This document shows, piece by piece, positions 41,987 to 49,734 of a DNA stretch of 49,734 bases; the first letter of the stretch is position 1; each line of letters begins with the position of its first letter. The position numbers and the translations under genes were made by a program. The notes beneath the pieces are model-generated. The model searched no databases and was not told the DNA's origin. It worked only from the letters and a program-made list of their open reading frames with translations. This DNA comes from an uncultured Alphaproteobacteria bacterium. GTDB lineage: Bacteria; Pseudomonadota; Alphaproteobacteria; UBA7985. The stretch spans positions 1 to 49,734 of the forward strand of contig CAJQLX010000058.1 in NCBI GenBank assembly GCA_905479265.1, written 5' to 3'.

Positions 41987-43276
41987 ATGACCGCCACACC
42001 CCAAAGCGCTCGCTTCTCGGTGAGTTTGATCTTCCTGATCTACGGAACCTTGATTGGCTCATATTTGCCTTACCTGCCCTTTGTGAAGGACCGGTTTGGC
42101 ATAGGAGAAAGCGCTTTCAGCATGGGCTTCCTGTTTGGAGCCGGTGGCGCGCTGCTGTCCTTGCCGCTTGCGCCTTGGATTATCAAGCAAGTCGGAACCC
42201 GAAAAGCCGTCCTGATCATGTCCCTGTGCTACCTGAGCATGGTGGGTTTCATGATGGCAGCACCGTCCTTTCCCATCTTTCTGGCTGTGTTTCTGATGGT
42301 AGGCCTGACGATCAGCACGTGGGAAATCGCCGTCAACTCGCAGGCCTCAGCGATTGAAGACCAAATGGGTCGGCCTGTGATCTCCTCAATCCACGGGTTT
42401 TGGTCGCTGGGAACCTTTATTGGTTCGGCTGCGATGGCCGGTTGGTTGTTCTTGGAGTTGAACGGTATATGGCTGATTTGGGGGCTGATCGCACTGAGCT
42501 TTCTGGCCCTGCCCAAAGTCTATGGCGGCTTGATGCGGCGGGAACAGATTCCGGCGGAGAGCACGTCCGAATCGCCGCCACTCAAGCTGAAATACATGTT
42601 CTATCCCCCCTTGATCGCCGTCGCCTTCTACATGATCGCTGGATACATGCTCGAAGGCACCTTTCAGGACTGGGGCGCGTTTCTGGTGCGTGAGTTGGAA
42701 CTGGGGCGCGGGGCTGAGATTGTACCGGAAAACCTCTGGCACTTATTGCCCGCCGCCGAAGCAGACGCCCGGCGCGCCGCCGCCGTCTCGGGCGGAATCG
42801 CACTGGCGTCGTTTACCGCCCTAATGACCCTAGGCCGGATGGTGGGTGACCCGATGATTGCGCAGATTGGTCGCGCAGGAACGCTGCAAATCGGTGGCGC
42901 GATTGCGGTCGTTGGGATCCTGCTGGTCTCCTTGGAAGACCGCACGCTGCTGACGTACGTGGGCTTTGGATTGGTGGGGCTTGGCACGGCAAACATTGTG
43001 CCTCAAGTCATCAAAACCGCAGACTCAACCCCCGGCCTGCCACCGGGTGTGGCGATATCCATCATCACGGCGGTGGGCTTCATCGCCTTTATGGGTGGTC
43101 CTGTCAGCATTGGTTTCTCCGGTGAGCACTTTGGCTTCCGGATCACGTTCTTGGCGCTGTCGATCTTCCCGCTCATTCTCGCCCTGACCGCCGGCATATT
43201 GCTGCGGTGGTTCGAGCGAGGGCGCCAGCGCGAAGCGGCGCAGCGGGCGGTTGCGGCGGATGATACAGCAGGCTAG
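41987..43276 (+). CDS. major facilitator superfamily transporter
   Basis: A 429-residue transporter with about twelve hydrophobic helices in two halves and a central polar loop. Segments such as FLIYGTLIGSYLPYLPFVKDRFGIGESAFSMGFLFGAGG place it near the YbjJ-like group; the substrate is unknown. The N-half loop reads KQVGTRKAV, a variant of the MFS loop motif. The stop is immediately followed by the stop of convergent cobT with no bases between. Confidence 0.84.
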   Translation: MTATPQSARFSVSLIFLIYGTLIGSYLPYLPFVKDRFGIGESAFSMGFLFGAGGALLSLPLAPWIIKQVGTRKAVLIMSLCYLSMVGFMMAAPSFPIFLAVFLMVGLTISTWEIAVNSQASAIEDQMGRPVISSIHGFWSLGTFIGSAAMAGWLFLELNGIWLIWGLIALSFLALPKVYGGLMRREQIPAESTSESPPLKLKYMFYPPLIAVAFYMIAGYMLEGTFQDWGAFLVRELELGRGAEIVPENLWHLLPAAEADARRAAAVSGGIALASFTALMTLGRMVGDPMIAQIGRAGTLQIGGAIAVVGILLVSLEDRTLLTYVGFGLVGLGTANIVPQVIKTADSTPGLPPGVAISIITAVGFIAFMGGPVSIGFSGEHFGFRITFLALSIFPLILALTAGILLRWFERGRQREAAQRAVAADDTAG

Positions 43277-45205
43277 TTAGTGCCGCCCCATCAACCCCGC
43301 CGCCAAAGCCTCAGCCGCCATTTTCCGCAAAGCGTCTTCGTCAAACAGCGAAACCAAGTGATCCATCATCGCGCCGCCGAGTTGCTCAGCGTCCGTGATC
43401 GTCACCGCGCGCTGGTAATAGCGCGTGACATCGTGACCAATGCCGATGGCAACCAATTCCACGTCTGACTTCGTCTCGATGGACTCAATGACGTCCCGCA
43501 GATGCTTTTCGAGGTAATTGCCGCTGTTTACCGACTGCGTGCTGTCATCGACCGGCGCGCCGTCAGAAATCACCATTAGCACCCGACGGTTTTCAGGCCG
43601 CACAGACAGGCGTTTCATCGCCCATTCGAGCGCTTCGCCGTCAATGTTTTCCTTCAGCAAGCCTTCGCGCAGCATCAAACCGAGGTTCTTGCGCGCCCGA
43701 CGCCAAGGCGCATCCGCAGACTTGTAGATGATATGACGCAGATCGTTCAGGCGACCGGGGTTTGTTGGACGGTCGGCCGCGAGCCAATCTTCCTTGGACT
43801 TTCCGCCCTTCCACTGTCGGGTGGTAAAGCCAAGGATCTCCACCTTGACCCCACACCGCTCCAGCGTCCGCGCCAAAATGTCGGCACAGATCGCAGCGGT
43901 GGAAATCGGCCGGCCCCGCATCGAGCCGGAATTGTCGATCAGCAGCGTCACAATCGTGTCGCGGAAATCAGTATCGGTTTCGACCTTGAACGACAGCGGG
44001 TTGGTCGGGTCGGTAATCACCCGTGTCAGGCGCGCGGTATCCAGCAAGCCTTCTTCGAGGTTGAATTCCCAAGACCGGGTCTGCTTCGCCATCAAGCGGC
44101 GCTGCAAGCGGTTGGCCAGTTTGGACACCACGGACTGCAAGGACGTCAATTGCTGGTCCAGCATTAACCGCAGGCGCGTCAGTTCTTCGGCATCACACAA
44201 ATCAGCCGCCTCAACCACTTCATCGTGCTTGTTGGTGAAGGCCTTGTAATCGTGCGGTGGCGGGTCGTTGGACGGGGGGCGATATTCCGGTGTCATATCC
44301 GGCTGCAAGGGCGCTTCGTCGCCTTCTTGCATTTGGGAACTATCATCGGACTGAACATCGTCCTGCTCACCGGCTTGCTGCTGGTCTGAGGCCTGCTGAT
44401 CATCCGGATTGGAATCCTGCGGCTGGTCGTCCTGCTGGCCGTCGTCTTCGCCGCGCACGTCGTTGGAATTCGTGTCCGTATCGTTTTCGTCGCCGGCATC
44501 CTGATCATCGTCAGGTTGATCGTCCGGCGCTTGATCGATTTCAAACTCCAGATCGCGCAGCAAATCCCCGGCGATTTCAGCAAACGCGCTTTGGTCGTCC
44601 AGATTGGCTTTGAGGCGCTCTAATTGCTCAAACACACTGTCGCTCAAATGCGGCTTCCACAGGTCCACGACCGGCTGAGCATTTTCCGGCACGTCCCATT
44701 CGCCTTCGCTCAAGTGCTCGCGGGCCAAGTACCGCATGACCTCCGCCAAGGGCGCTTCTTCTTTGGCGTTGACGAATTTGAGGTTCAAGTCAGAAACGCG
44801 TTGCTCGTGCGCAGCCTGCAGGTTCTGCCGAACACCGCCCATATCGCGCGAGCCCAGCGCCTCATAGCGCACCTGCTCCATCGCATCAAAAACCTGCCGC
44901 GCGGTCATTTCAACCGGGGCCAAGCGCGTGTGCAGTTTCTCGTCATGCAAGGATTCACGCAGGGCGTTCTGATCGCACTCGCCACGCACCAACGCCTGCT
45001 CGGCCGGGGTCATTTCCCGGCTGGGCGAGGTGATGAAGACATCGTTGCCGATTTTGCCCCGTGCGTTCGACGCAAAAACAGCCTCCAGCTCTTTGTTCCC
45101 CGACAGCGCGCGCAACGTCGCCGACGTGGATTGCCGGAAGTCTTCCTGCAGGCTCGCCCGACGCTTGTTGGACGATGGGATTTTGAACGACGCAGGCTGT
45201 GCCAA
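43277..45205 (-). CDS. cobT: aerobic cobaltochelatase subunit CobT
   Basis: A 642-residue subunit of the CobNST complex that inserts cobalt into hydrogenobyrinic acid a,c-diamide for cobalamin synthesis. The N-terminal CobT domain is followed by a very acidic Asp/Gln-rich middle (about residues 215-310), and a C-terminal VWA domain with MIDAS motif DNSGS near residue 425. CobT and CobS form an AAA+ chaperone-like ring. The large catalytic CobN is not in the window. It follows cobS after three bases. Confidence 0.95.
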   Translation of the reverse strand: MAQPASFKIPSSNKRRASLQEDFRQSTSATLRALSGNKELEAVFASNARGKIGNDVFITSPSREMTPAEQALVRGECDQNALRESLHDEKLHTRLAPVEMTARQVFDAMEQVRYEALGSRDMGGVRQNLQAAHEQRVSDLNLKFVNAKEEAPLAEVMRYLAREHLSEGEWDVPENAQPVVDLWKPHLSDSVFEQLERLKANLDDQSAFAEIAGDLLRDLEFEIDQAPDDQPDDDQDAGDENDTDTNSNDVRGEDDGQQDDQPQDSNPDDQQASDQQQAGEQDDVQSDDSSQMQEGDEAPLQPDMTPEYRPPSNDPPPHDYKAFTNKHDEVVEAADLCDAEELTRLRLMLDQQLTSLQSVVSKLANRLQRRLMAKQTRSWEFNLEEGLLDTARLTRVITDPTNPLSFKVETDTDFRDTIVTLLIDNSGSMRGRPISTAAICADILARTLERCGVKVEILGFTTRQWKGGKSKEDWLAADRPTNPGRLNDLRHIIYKSADAPWRRARKNLGLMLREGLLKENIDGEALEWAMKRLSVRPENRRVLMVISDGAPVDDSTQSVNSGNYLEKHLRDVIESIETKSDVELVAIGIGHDVTRYYQRAVTITDAEQLGGAMMDHLVSLFDEDALRKMAAEALAAGLMGRH

Positions 45206-45208
45206 AAC

Positions 45209-46174
45209 TTATGCCGCCTTATCCAGAACCAGGTCTTCGCCAAAGGCGCGCTGGAAGTACTCGGCGATCACCGGACGCTCCAGCTCATCACACTTGTTCA
45301 GGAAGGAAAGCTGGAAACCCAAACCGACGTTGCCGGCCAAGTATTCCGCATTCTCTGCCCATGTCAGCACCGTACGCGGGGACATGACGGTTGAGATATC
45401 ACCGGCCATGAAGCCCTTGCGGGTCAAATCGGCCAGCGCCACCATGGACTCGACCGTCTTGCGGCCTGCTTCGGTCTGGTAACCGGGCAACTTCGCGAGA
45501 ACGATCTGCGCCTCAACAGCGCGGGGCAAGTAGTTCAGTGTGCAGACAACAGACCAACGGTCCATCTGGCCTTGGTTGATTTGCTGCGTGCCGTGGTACA
45601 GGCCCGTCGTATCACCCAAACCAACCGTATTCGCCGTTGCAAACAGGCGGAAGTGCGGGTTGGGGCGGATGACTTTGTTCTGGTCCAACAGCGTGAGCTT
45701 GCCGTCCACTTCCAACACGCGCTGAATCACGAACATCACGTCGGGACGACCCGCATCATATTCGTCAAACACCAGCGCCATCGGGCGCTGCAGCGACCAC
45801 GGCAGCAGGCCTTCACGGAATTCCGTAATCTGCTTGCCGTCCTTGAGCACGATGGCGTCTTTGCCGACCAGATCAATACGGGACACGTGGCTATCAAGGT
45901 TCACACGCACCAAAGGCCAGTTGAGCCGGGAGGCCACCTGCTCGATATGCGTGGATTTACCGGTGCCGTGGTAGCCCTGAACCATCACACGGCGGTTGTG
46001 CTTAAAACCCATCAGAATGGCGAGCGTCGTGTCGCGATCGAAGATGTAGTTTTCATCGTGATCGGGCACGTATTCGTTCGCCTCGGAAAAGGCAGGCACG
46101 TCCAAATCAGCATCAATGCCAAAAGCGTCGCGGACGTTTACGGTGGTGTCTGGTGCCGTGAGCTCTGTCGTCAT
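45209..46174 (-). CDS. cobS: aerobic cobaltochelatase subunit CobS
   Basis: A 321-residue AAA+ ATPase of the MoxR-related CobS group. Walker A is GYHGTGKST (residues 67-75) and Walker B lies in ALVFDEYDAGRPD. It forms hexamers with CobT that power cobalt insertion. The start ATG at 46174 gives the family N-terminus. This gene, cobT, the J-domain gene and bolA form a conserved cluster in Alphaproteobacteria. Confidence 0.95.
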   Translation of the reverse strand: MTTELTAPDTTVNVRDAFGIDADLDVPAFSEANEYVPDHDENYIFDRDTTLAILMGFKHNRRVMVQGYHGTGKSTHIEQVASRLNWPLVRVNLDSHVSRIDLVGKDAIVLKDGKQITEFREGLLPWSLQRPMALVFDEYDAGRPDVMFVIQRVLEVDGKLTLLDQNKVIRPNPHFRLFATANTVGLGDTTGLYHGTQQINQGQMDRWSVVCTLNYLPRAVEAQIVLAKLPGYQTEAGRKTVESMVALADLTRKGFMAGDISTVMSPRTVLTWAENAEYLAGNVGLGFQLSFLNKCDELERPVIAEYFQRAFGEDLVLDKAA

Positions 46175-46265
46175 AGTGGCTTACCTTCAAGTCAAATTTC
46201 CAGCGTATTACACTCAAGCGAGAAAGCGCCTGCAAGGGCGCTTCGTGCAAGGCTGCGAGCCGGGT

Positions 46266-46913
46266 TTATTCAGTATTCTCGATAATGTCGCGGACAAGGG
46301 AATAAGCGGCGTTCACAGCTTTCATCTTCTCCTCCGCGGTTGGATCGTCTTGGTTCAAGTCAGGATGTAGCTTGCGAACCAAATCTTTGTAGTGCGATTT
46401 CAATTCTTCTGCGGTGACAGGCGGTTGAATTTCGAGGGTTTCGAAAGCCTGACGATACTCAGGCGGCAGAGAGCGCAGCAAGCGGCGGGTGTCCCGCGCT
46501 CGGATCTCCGCTTCGTCGCGCTCTTCTTCTTCGAAAATGCCAAAGCTGTCTTTGAACGCATTTCCTGCGAAAGCATTGGCACGCTTTCCTGCCTGATCCC
46601 GGCCCTGCTCACCAAACCGCCATGTGGGTCGGTCCCACGTCATGGCGGCCAGCCGGTCGCGCTCAACGGCGCCCGGGGTCATGCCTTCGAAGTAGTTCCA
46701 AGCCTTGTTATATTCGCGCACGTGTTCGAGGCAAAAGTGGTAGCGCTCATTGACGCGACGGCGGGATTTGGGCGCGGGGAATTGCCCTTCTTCCTTGCAG
46801 CCGGGTGCTTCGCAAGTGCGCACACGCTTTTTGGCGCGCGCCTTCTCACGCTCTTCTGCGCGGCTGGTGCGTTTGAAAGGTTGTTTAAGGGCGTCTTCTG
46901 CGCTTCGGTCCAT
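46266..46913 (-). CDS. J-domain protein with C-terminal DnaJ domain
   Basis: A 215-residue protein. A basic N-terminus and a Cys-containing segment (CEAPGCKEEGQF, then FCLEHVREYNKAWNYFEGM) may bind zinc. The J domain is at the C-terminus (about 160-215), with the HPD motif at residues 183-185. It would stimulate an Hsp70 for a specific client. It is usually found next to cobS and bolA in this class, so it may assist cobaltochelatase or iron-sulfur assembly; that is inference. Confidence 0.88.
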   Translation of the reverse strand: MDRSAEDALKQPFKRTSRAEEREKARAKKRVRTCEAPGCKEEGQFPAPKSRRRVNERYHFCLEHVREYNKAWNYFEGMTPGAVERDRLAAMTWDRPTWRFGEQGRDQAGKRANAFAGNAFKDSFGIFEEEERDEAEIRARDTRRLLRSLPPEYRQAFETLEIQPPVTAEELKSHYKDLVRKLHPDLNQDDPTAEEKMKAVNAAYSLVRDIIENTE

Positions 46914-46966
46914 GGATTTGCCGGGTTATAGGTGAATGAATCACAAGACTTTGGAGAATAGGCGAA

Positions 46967-47221
46967 ATGAACGTGCAGGAACAGATCGAAGCCAAGCTAA
47001 TCGCAGCACTGTCCCCTGACATTTTGGAGGTGGAAAATGAATCTCACCTTCATGCTGGGCACGCAGGCAGTCCGAATTCAGGCGATTCCCACTTTAAACT
47101 GACACTAAAGGCCTCAAGCCTAGACACTCTGACGCGGCTAGAGCGCTACCGGAAGGTGCATTCGATTTTGGCCGAAGAATTGGCTGGACCGGTCCATGCC
47201 CTTTCAATTTCATTCAAATAG
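46967..47221 (+). CDS. bolA: BolA-family protein
   Basis: An 84-residue protein with the class II KH-like BolA fold. The text ESHLHAGHAG...GDSHFKLTLKASSLDTLTRLERYRKVHSILAEEL is typical. BolA proteins bind monothiol glutaredoxins through a shared iron-sulfur cluster and influence iron homeostasis and cell shape; DNA binding is also described. A GGAG site precedes the ATG. It diverges from the J-domain gene. Confidence 0.92.
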   Translation: MNVQEQIEAKLIAALSPDILEVENESHLHAGHAGSPNSGDSHFKLTLKASSLDTLTRLERYRKVHSILAEELAGPVHALSISFK

Positions 47222-47249
47222 GATGGATTTGCAGCGCGGCTTCGTACAA

Positions 47250-47273
47250 AAAAGTGCATAAAGGAGCACTTTT
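47250..47273. terminator. hairpin with flanking A and T runs after bolA
   Basis: AAAAGTGC (47250-47257) and GCACTTTT (47266-47273) form a perfect 8-bp stem with an eight-base loop. An A-run precedes it and four T residues close it. It may terminate bolA, and possibly transcripts coming from the right. Confidence 0.55.
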
Positions 47274-47327
47274 GGTTGTATTTTGGTGATAATTTCACTT
47301 GCATGGTTATGTAATTCATAGTTACTA

Positions 47328-47340
47328 CTCGCTATACGAG
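47328..47340. promoter_or_regulatory. small palindrome upstream of the RHH gene
   Basis: CTCG (47328-47331) and CGAG (47337-47340) flank CTATA, just ahead of the RHH gene. A TATA-like core inside a short palindrome is suggestive of a promoter with an autoregulatory operator, but both elements are short and could be chance. Confidence 0.2.
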
Positions 47341-47376
47341 ATTTATTTTTCGTGTTTCACTTTATTGGAGGCATCC

Positions 47377-47622
47377 ATGCTGCAACAAATTTCACGCAAC
47401 GAAGCGCCAAAGTCCATTCACCCGATCCGTAACGTGCGGGTAGAAGGACGCCGGACATCCGTTCGGTTGGAACCAGAGTTCTGGGCAGGGTTAAACGAGC
47501 TGCTAGAGGAAGAGAAAGTCTCCCTCGACCAGTTCTGTGACTACGTCCAGCGCCGCAAGGGACAAGCGTCGTTCTCGTCCACCATGCGCGCACAAATTCT
47601 GGAGTATTTCCGCCGTCGCTAA
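47377..47622 (+). CDS. ribbon-helix-helix domain protein (RHH_4-like)
   Basis: An 81-residue protein. VRVEGRRTSVRLEPEFWAGLNELLEEEKVSLDQFCDYV fits the RHH_4-type ribbon-helix-helix seen in Rhodospirillales and relatives, a probable small DNA-binding regulator. ATG at 47377 is chosen because GGAGG lies six bases upstream; the open frame begins at 47299 but that leader lacks family character. Its stop codon lies at the base of a 6-bp hairpin (47622-47638) shared with the end of the convergent DUF2889 gene. Confidence 0.75.
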   Translation: MLQQISRNEAPKSIHPIRNVRVEGRRTSVRLEPEFWAGLNELLEEEKVSLDQFCDYVQRRKGQASFSSTMRAQILEYFRRR

Positions 47623-47636
47623 GGGGCTCTCCGCCC

Positions 47637-48305
47637 CTAGCGGGCGCTCTGGTCCAGCTTTGCCGCGGCAGCGTCTTCGGCGTCTGGATCAAAAAAGTCG
47701 GGCCAGTTTCTCTCCACAACTTCCGACCACGGCGCATGCGCGTGGCAGGAACCCAACAGGCCCGGACGTTTTTTCGGTTTTTCACGACTCGTAGCGCCAG
47801 CGGACTCTTCCGCCTGGCGCTTTTTTTCTTCCGCTTCTTCGCGCCGGCGAATGATCGGCCACATGGACTGATAGGCAACCGTGCCCATGGCACGCAGCAT
47901 TTCAGTGATATGGGTACAGCCGAACGGCGTCCCGATGGCCTCAGCCGCTCGCTTGTTAAAGCCCGCGCCAATGGTCAGACCTTCCAACCGCGAATAGGCA
48001 TCGGTCGCACCGGGGCACATGCGGTAGGGCGAATAGAGTGTCGCCGCCACGGATTTATGGATTTTGAACGTATGATCGATGGTCAGGCGCAGGTGCATTT
48101 CATGCAGCGGCTCGCCCGCCGGGACGTAACCCCGGTCATGATTGTCGAAAGAGTTCGGCTTGAGATCGACAATTTTTCCTTCGACATCAAGCATTCCGTC
48201 TTCGCGTTCATAGCCACGAATATCGTAGCGTCTTTCGTGCAAGAGCTTGCGCCGATCGGCGGTTGGTAAGCCCTGCTGTGGATGTTGGGTACTGCGACCG
48301 TTCAT
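47637..48305 (-). CDS. DUF2889 protein
   Basis: A 222-residue protein of an uncharacterised family. The text DIRGYEREDGMLDVEGKIVDLKP, HEMHLRLTIDHTF, SPYRMCPGATD and GTPFGCTHITEMLRAMGTVAYQ matches DUF2889, with conserved Cys and His residues that could bind a metal. A lysine/glutamate-rich tail follows. The ATG overlaps the upstream gene's stop (48302-48305), so it is co-translated with the CNNM/CBS protein. The function is unknown. Confidence 0.8.
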   Translation of the reverse strand: MNGRSTQHPQQGLPTADRRKLLHERRYDIRGYEREDGMLDVEGKIVDLKPNSFDNHDRGYVPAGEPLHEMHLRLTIDHTFKIHKSVAATLYSPYRMCPGATDAYSRLEGLTIGAGFNKRAAEAIGTPFGCTHITEMLRAMGTVAYQSMWPIIRRREEAEEKKRQAEESAGATSREKPKKRPGLLGSCHAHAPWSEVVERNWPDFFDPDAEDAAAAKLDQSAR

Positions 48306-49606
48306 GGGGTGTTTTGCTCACTGGTTTTGCGCTGATTTCGTCTTCTTTGAGCCAAGACCGATTCTGGGGTCACGCGCAAGCGGGTGATTCGCAGACGGTC
48401 CCTGCCCAAAATCTCGAACTGGAAGCCCTGAAAGCTCAAAACCTGACCCACTTCTGGAATTTGACGACTTTCGTAAAGCACAAAGCCGGCCAGCGTGGAG
48501 GCGCGGTCGTCCGGCAAGCGCCAGCTGAGGTTTCGGTTCAGGTCGCGCAGGGAAATTTCGCCATCAATGATAAACGAGCCCCCGGCTTCGCGTTGAATGC
48601 CGCGGCGGACTTCGTCTTCCTCATCATCGATGTCACCCACGATTTCTTCAAGGATGTCTTCGAGCGTCACAACACCCTCTAGGCCGCCGTACTCATCAAC
48701 AACCAGCGCGAAGTGCTCGCGGCGGGAGCGGAAATGCTGCAGCTGCTCCAGCAGGGACGCGGTTCCGGGTACAAACCAAGGCGTCGCAACGATCTTGCCG
48801 ATGTCGAGCTTATCCGGGTCGCCATCGGCTTTGCGCAAGGCCCGGAACAGGTTCTTGGCGTGCAGCACACCAACGATGTTGTCCGGCTGCTCTCGCCAAA
48901 CCGGGAGCCGGGTGAAGGTGGAATTCAGCACCGAATCGATCAGATCCGCGTTCGACTGCCCCAGATCGAGGGACTCAATCTGGGAGCGGTGGGTCATGAT
49001 TTCGTCAACCGCCACGTCTTCGAGATCCAGAATCGAGCCGAGCATCTGGCTTTCAGCTTCATCTTCGGCATCCCCACTGGTGGCGTGCAAGGCGATGGCG
49101 CCGCGCAGCGCTTCTTCGCCCTCGTCATCATCGGCCTTGGGGGTTGGCAGCAGCAGAGAAATCACGCGCTGCAGCGCAAAGGTCGCCGGCGCAAACAACC
49201 CGGTGAGCAAAGCCAAGGGTCGAGAAACCCGCAGCGCGACGCTGTCCGGTTCGCGCAAGGCAAAGGTCTTGGGCAGGACTTCGGCAAAAACCACCACCAG
49301 CACCGTCATCACCACGGTCGCGACCACCACGCCAAACCCCCCAAACAGGGTACTGAACAGCGTGGTTGCCAAGGCTGAAGCCAGGATATTCACCAGATTG
49401 TTGCCAATCAGGATGGCGGAAACCACGCGATCCTTAATCGCGATCAACCGCTCGGACCGCGCCGCGCGGCGGTCTCCGCCCTTGGCCAAAAGGTGCATGC
49501 GCGCGGCATTCGCCCCGGTCAGGGCTGTTTCAGAACCGCTGAAAAAGGCAGAAGCCGCCAGCAACAGCACGATGACAAGCGAAATAGCGACCACAGTGGT
49601 CAACAC
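48302..49606 (-). CDS. CNNM/CorC-family (HlyC/CorC-like) CBS-domain membrane protein
   Basis: A 434-residue protein with an N-terminal DUF21 membrane domain of about four helices (residues 1-190), two CBS domains (about 205-330, with THRSQIESLDL and VVDEYGGLEGVVTLEDILEEIVGDI) and a C-terminal CorC_HlyC transporter-associated domain. Family members are linked to magnesium and cobalt efflux; hemolysin is an old label. The start is GTG at 49606, four bases after the aroB stop, so it is co-transcribed with aroB, a common alphaproteobacterial order. Confidence 0.92.
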   Translation of the reverse strand: MLTTVVAISLVIVLLLAASAFFSGSETALTGANAARMHLLAKGGDRRAARSERLIAIKDRVVSAILIGNNLVNILASALATTLFSTLFGGFGVVVATVVMTVLVVVFAEVLPKTFALREPDSVALRVSRPLALLTGLFAPATFALQRVISLLLPTPKADDDEGEEALRGAIALHATSGDAEDEAESQMLGSILDLEDVAVDEIMTHRSQIESLDLGQSNADLIDSVLNSTFTRLPVWREQPDNIVGVLHAKNLFRALRKADGDPDKLDIGKIVATPWFVPGTASLLEQLQHFRSRREHFALVVDEYGGLEGVVTLEDILEEIVGDIDDEEDEVRRGIQREAGGSFIIDGEISLRDLNRNLSWRLPDDRASTLAGFVLYESRQIPEVGQVLSFQGFQFEILGRDRLRITRLRVTPESVLAQRRRNQRKTSEQNTP

Positions 49607-49610
49607 GTGA

Positions 49611-49734
49611 TTAGGTCTCCAACCATTCGTTAAGAACTTTATCGACGGCCGCTTTGGGCACGTCTCTGTTTAGATGGGTATCACCGATCGATGTTGGAAC
49701 GATAAAGGTCGGAACGCCATCCTGCACCTTCTTA
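49611..49734 (-). CDS. aroB: 3-dehydroquinate synthase, C-terminal fragment (runs off the window)
   Basis: The last 40 residues before the TAA at 49611-49613 read KKVQDGVPTFIVPTSIGDTH and then a charged tail ending NEWLET. This fits the AroB end, where a D-K-K-V-x-D-G-x-x-x-F-V pattern is followed by the final helix. AroB forms the first ring of the shikimate pathway. The upstream part is beyond the window, so the call rests on a short motif plus its common position next to the CBS gene. Confidence 0.7.
   Translation of the reverse strand, partial: KKVQDGVPTFIVPTSIGDTHLNRDVPKAAVDKVLNEWLET

Overview
The window joins two sequences of very different character. Bases 1 to about 3,205 are AT-rich, with tightly packed small plus-strand genes, ATGA/TAATG start-stop overlaps and a T4-type late-promoter octamer (TATAAATA). 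This looks like a phage or other mobile element. It carries a 5'-truncated DNA methyltransferase, a putative HUH-type replication protein overlapped by a CopG-like ribbon-helix-helix protein, and several small orphan genes, one of them split by a -1 frame change. Within about 15 bases of the dnaB stop codon the sequence changes abruptly to GC-rich chromosome. The join is either an insertion boundary or an assembly chimera, and the sequence alone cannot decide.

The rest (about 3,205-49,734) is an alphaproteobacterial chromosome. The evidence is a CcrM-type GANTC methyltransferase, an F0 ATP synthase operon (atpI-B-E-F'-F) separated from F1, glyQ/glyS, cobS/cobT-dnaJ-bolA, a hemolysin/CBS gene beside aroB, and the order HDAC-like/xseB/ispA/dxs/tlyA/rumA-like. 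The order resembles Rhodobacterales and Rhodospirillales; I cannot fix the family. Chromosomal reading frames look intact.

Layout: dnaB, a secreted VWA/coiled-coil/beta-repeat protein and ETF-QO on the minus strand. Then plus-strand UDG-moaB-phosphotransferase-rnhB and ccrM. mutY (minus) diverges from dciA-like/dsbA/smc, followed by the F0 operon and azlCD. A minus block follows: glyQ-glyS-PEP-binding protein, and arsR-crotonase-sppA. Next come tusA, a tiny membrane protein, the isoprenoid operon (HDAC-like, xseB, ispA, dxs, tlyA, RlmD-like), a BI-1 family membrane protein, a sigma-54 response regulator, a PIN protein, rbfA, an MFS transporter, cobTS, a J-domain protein, bolA, an RHH protein, a DUF2889 protein, a CNNM/CBS protein and the 3' end of aroB.

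Most genes are housekeeping. The best leads are: the HUH-like/RHH/methyltransferase cassette and its junction; helically phased GANTC sites upstream of dsbA near ccrM; an intrinsic terminator for ccrM embedded inside convergent mutY; mutually exclusive hairpins before the BI-1 gene; RNA structures flanking atpE; a 17-bp box shared by the dnaB and VWA promoters; and paralogues lacking expected catalytic or metal-binding residues (crotonase, UDG, PPDK-like).
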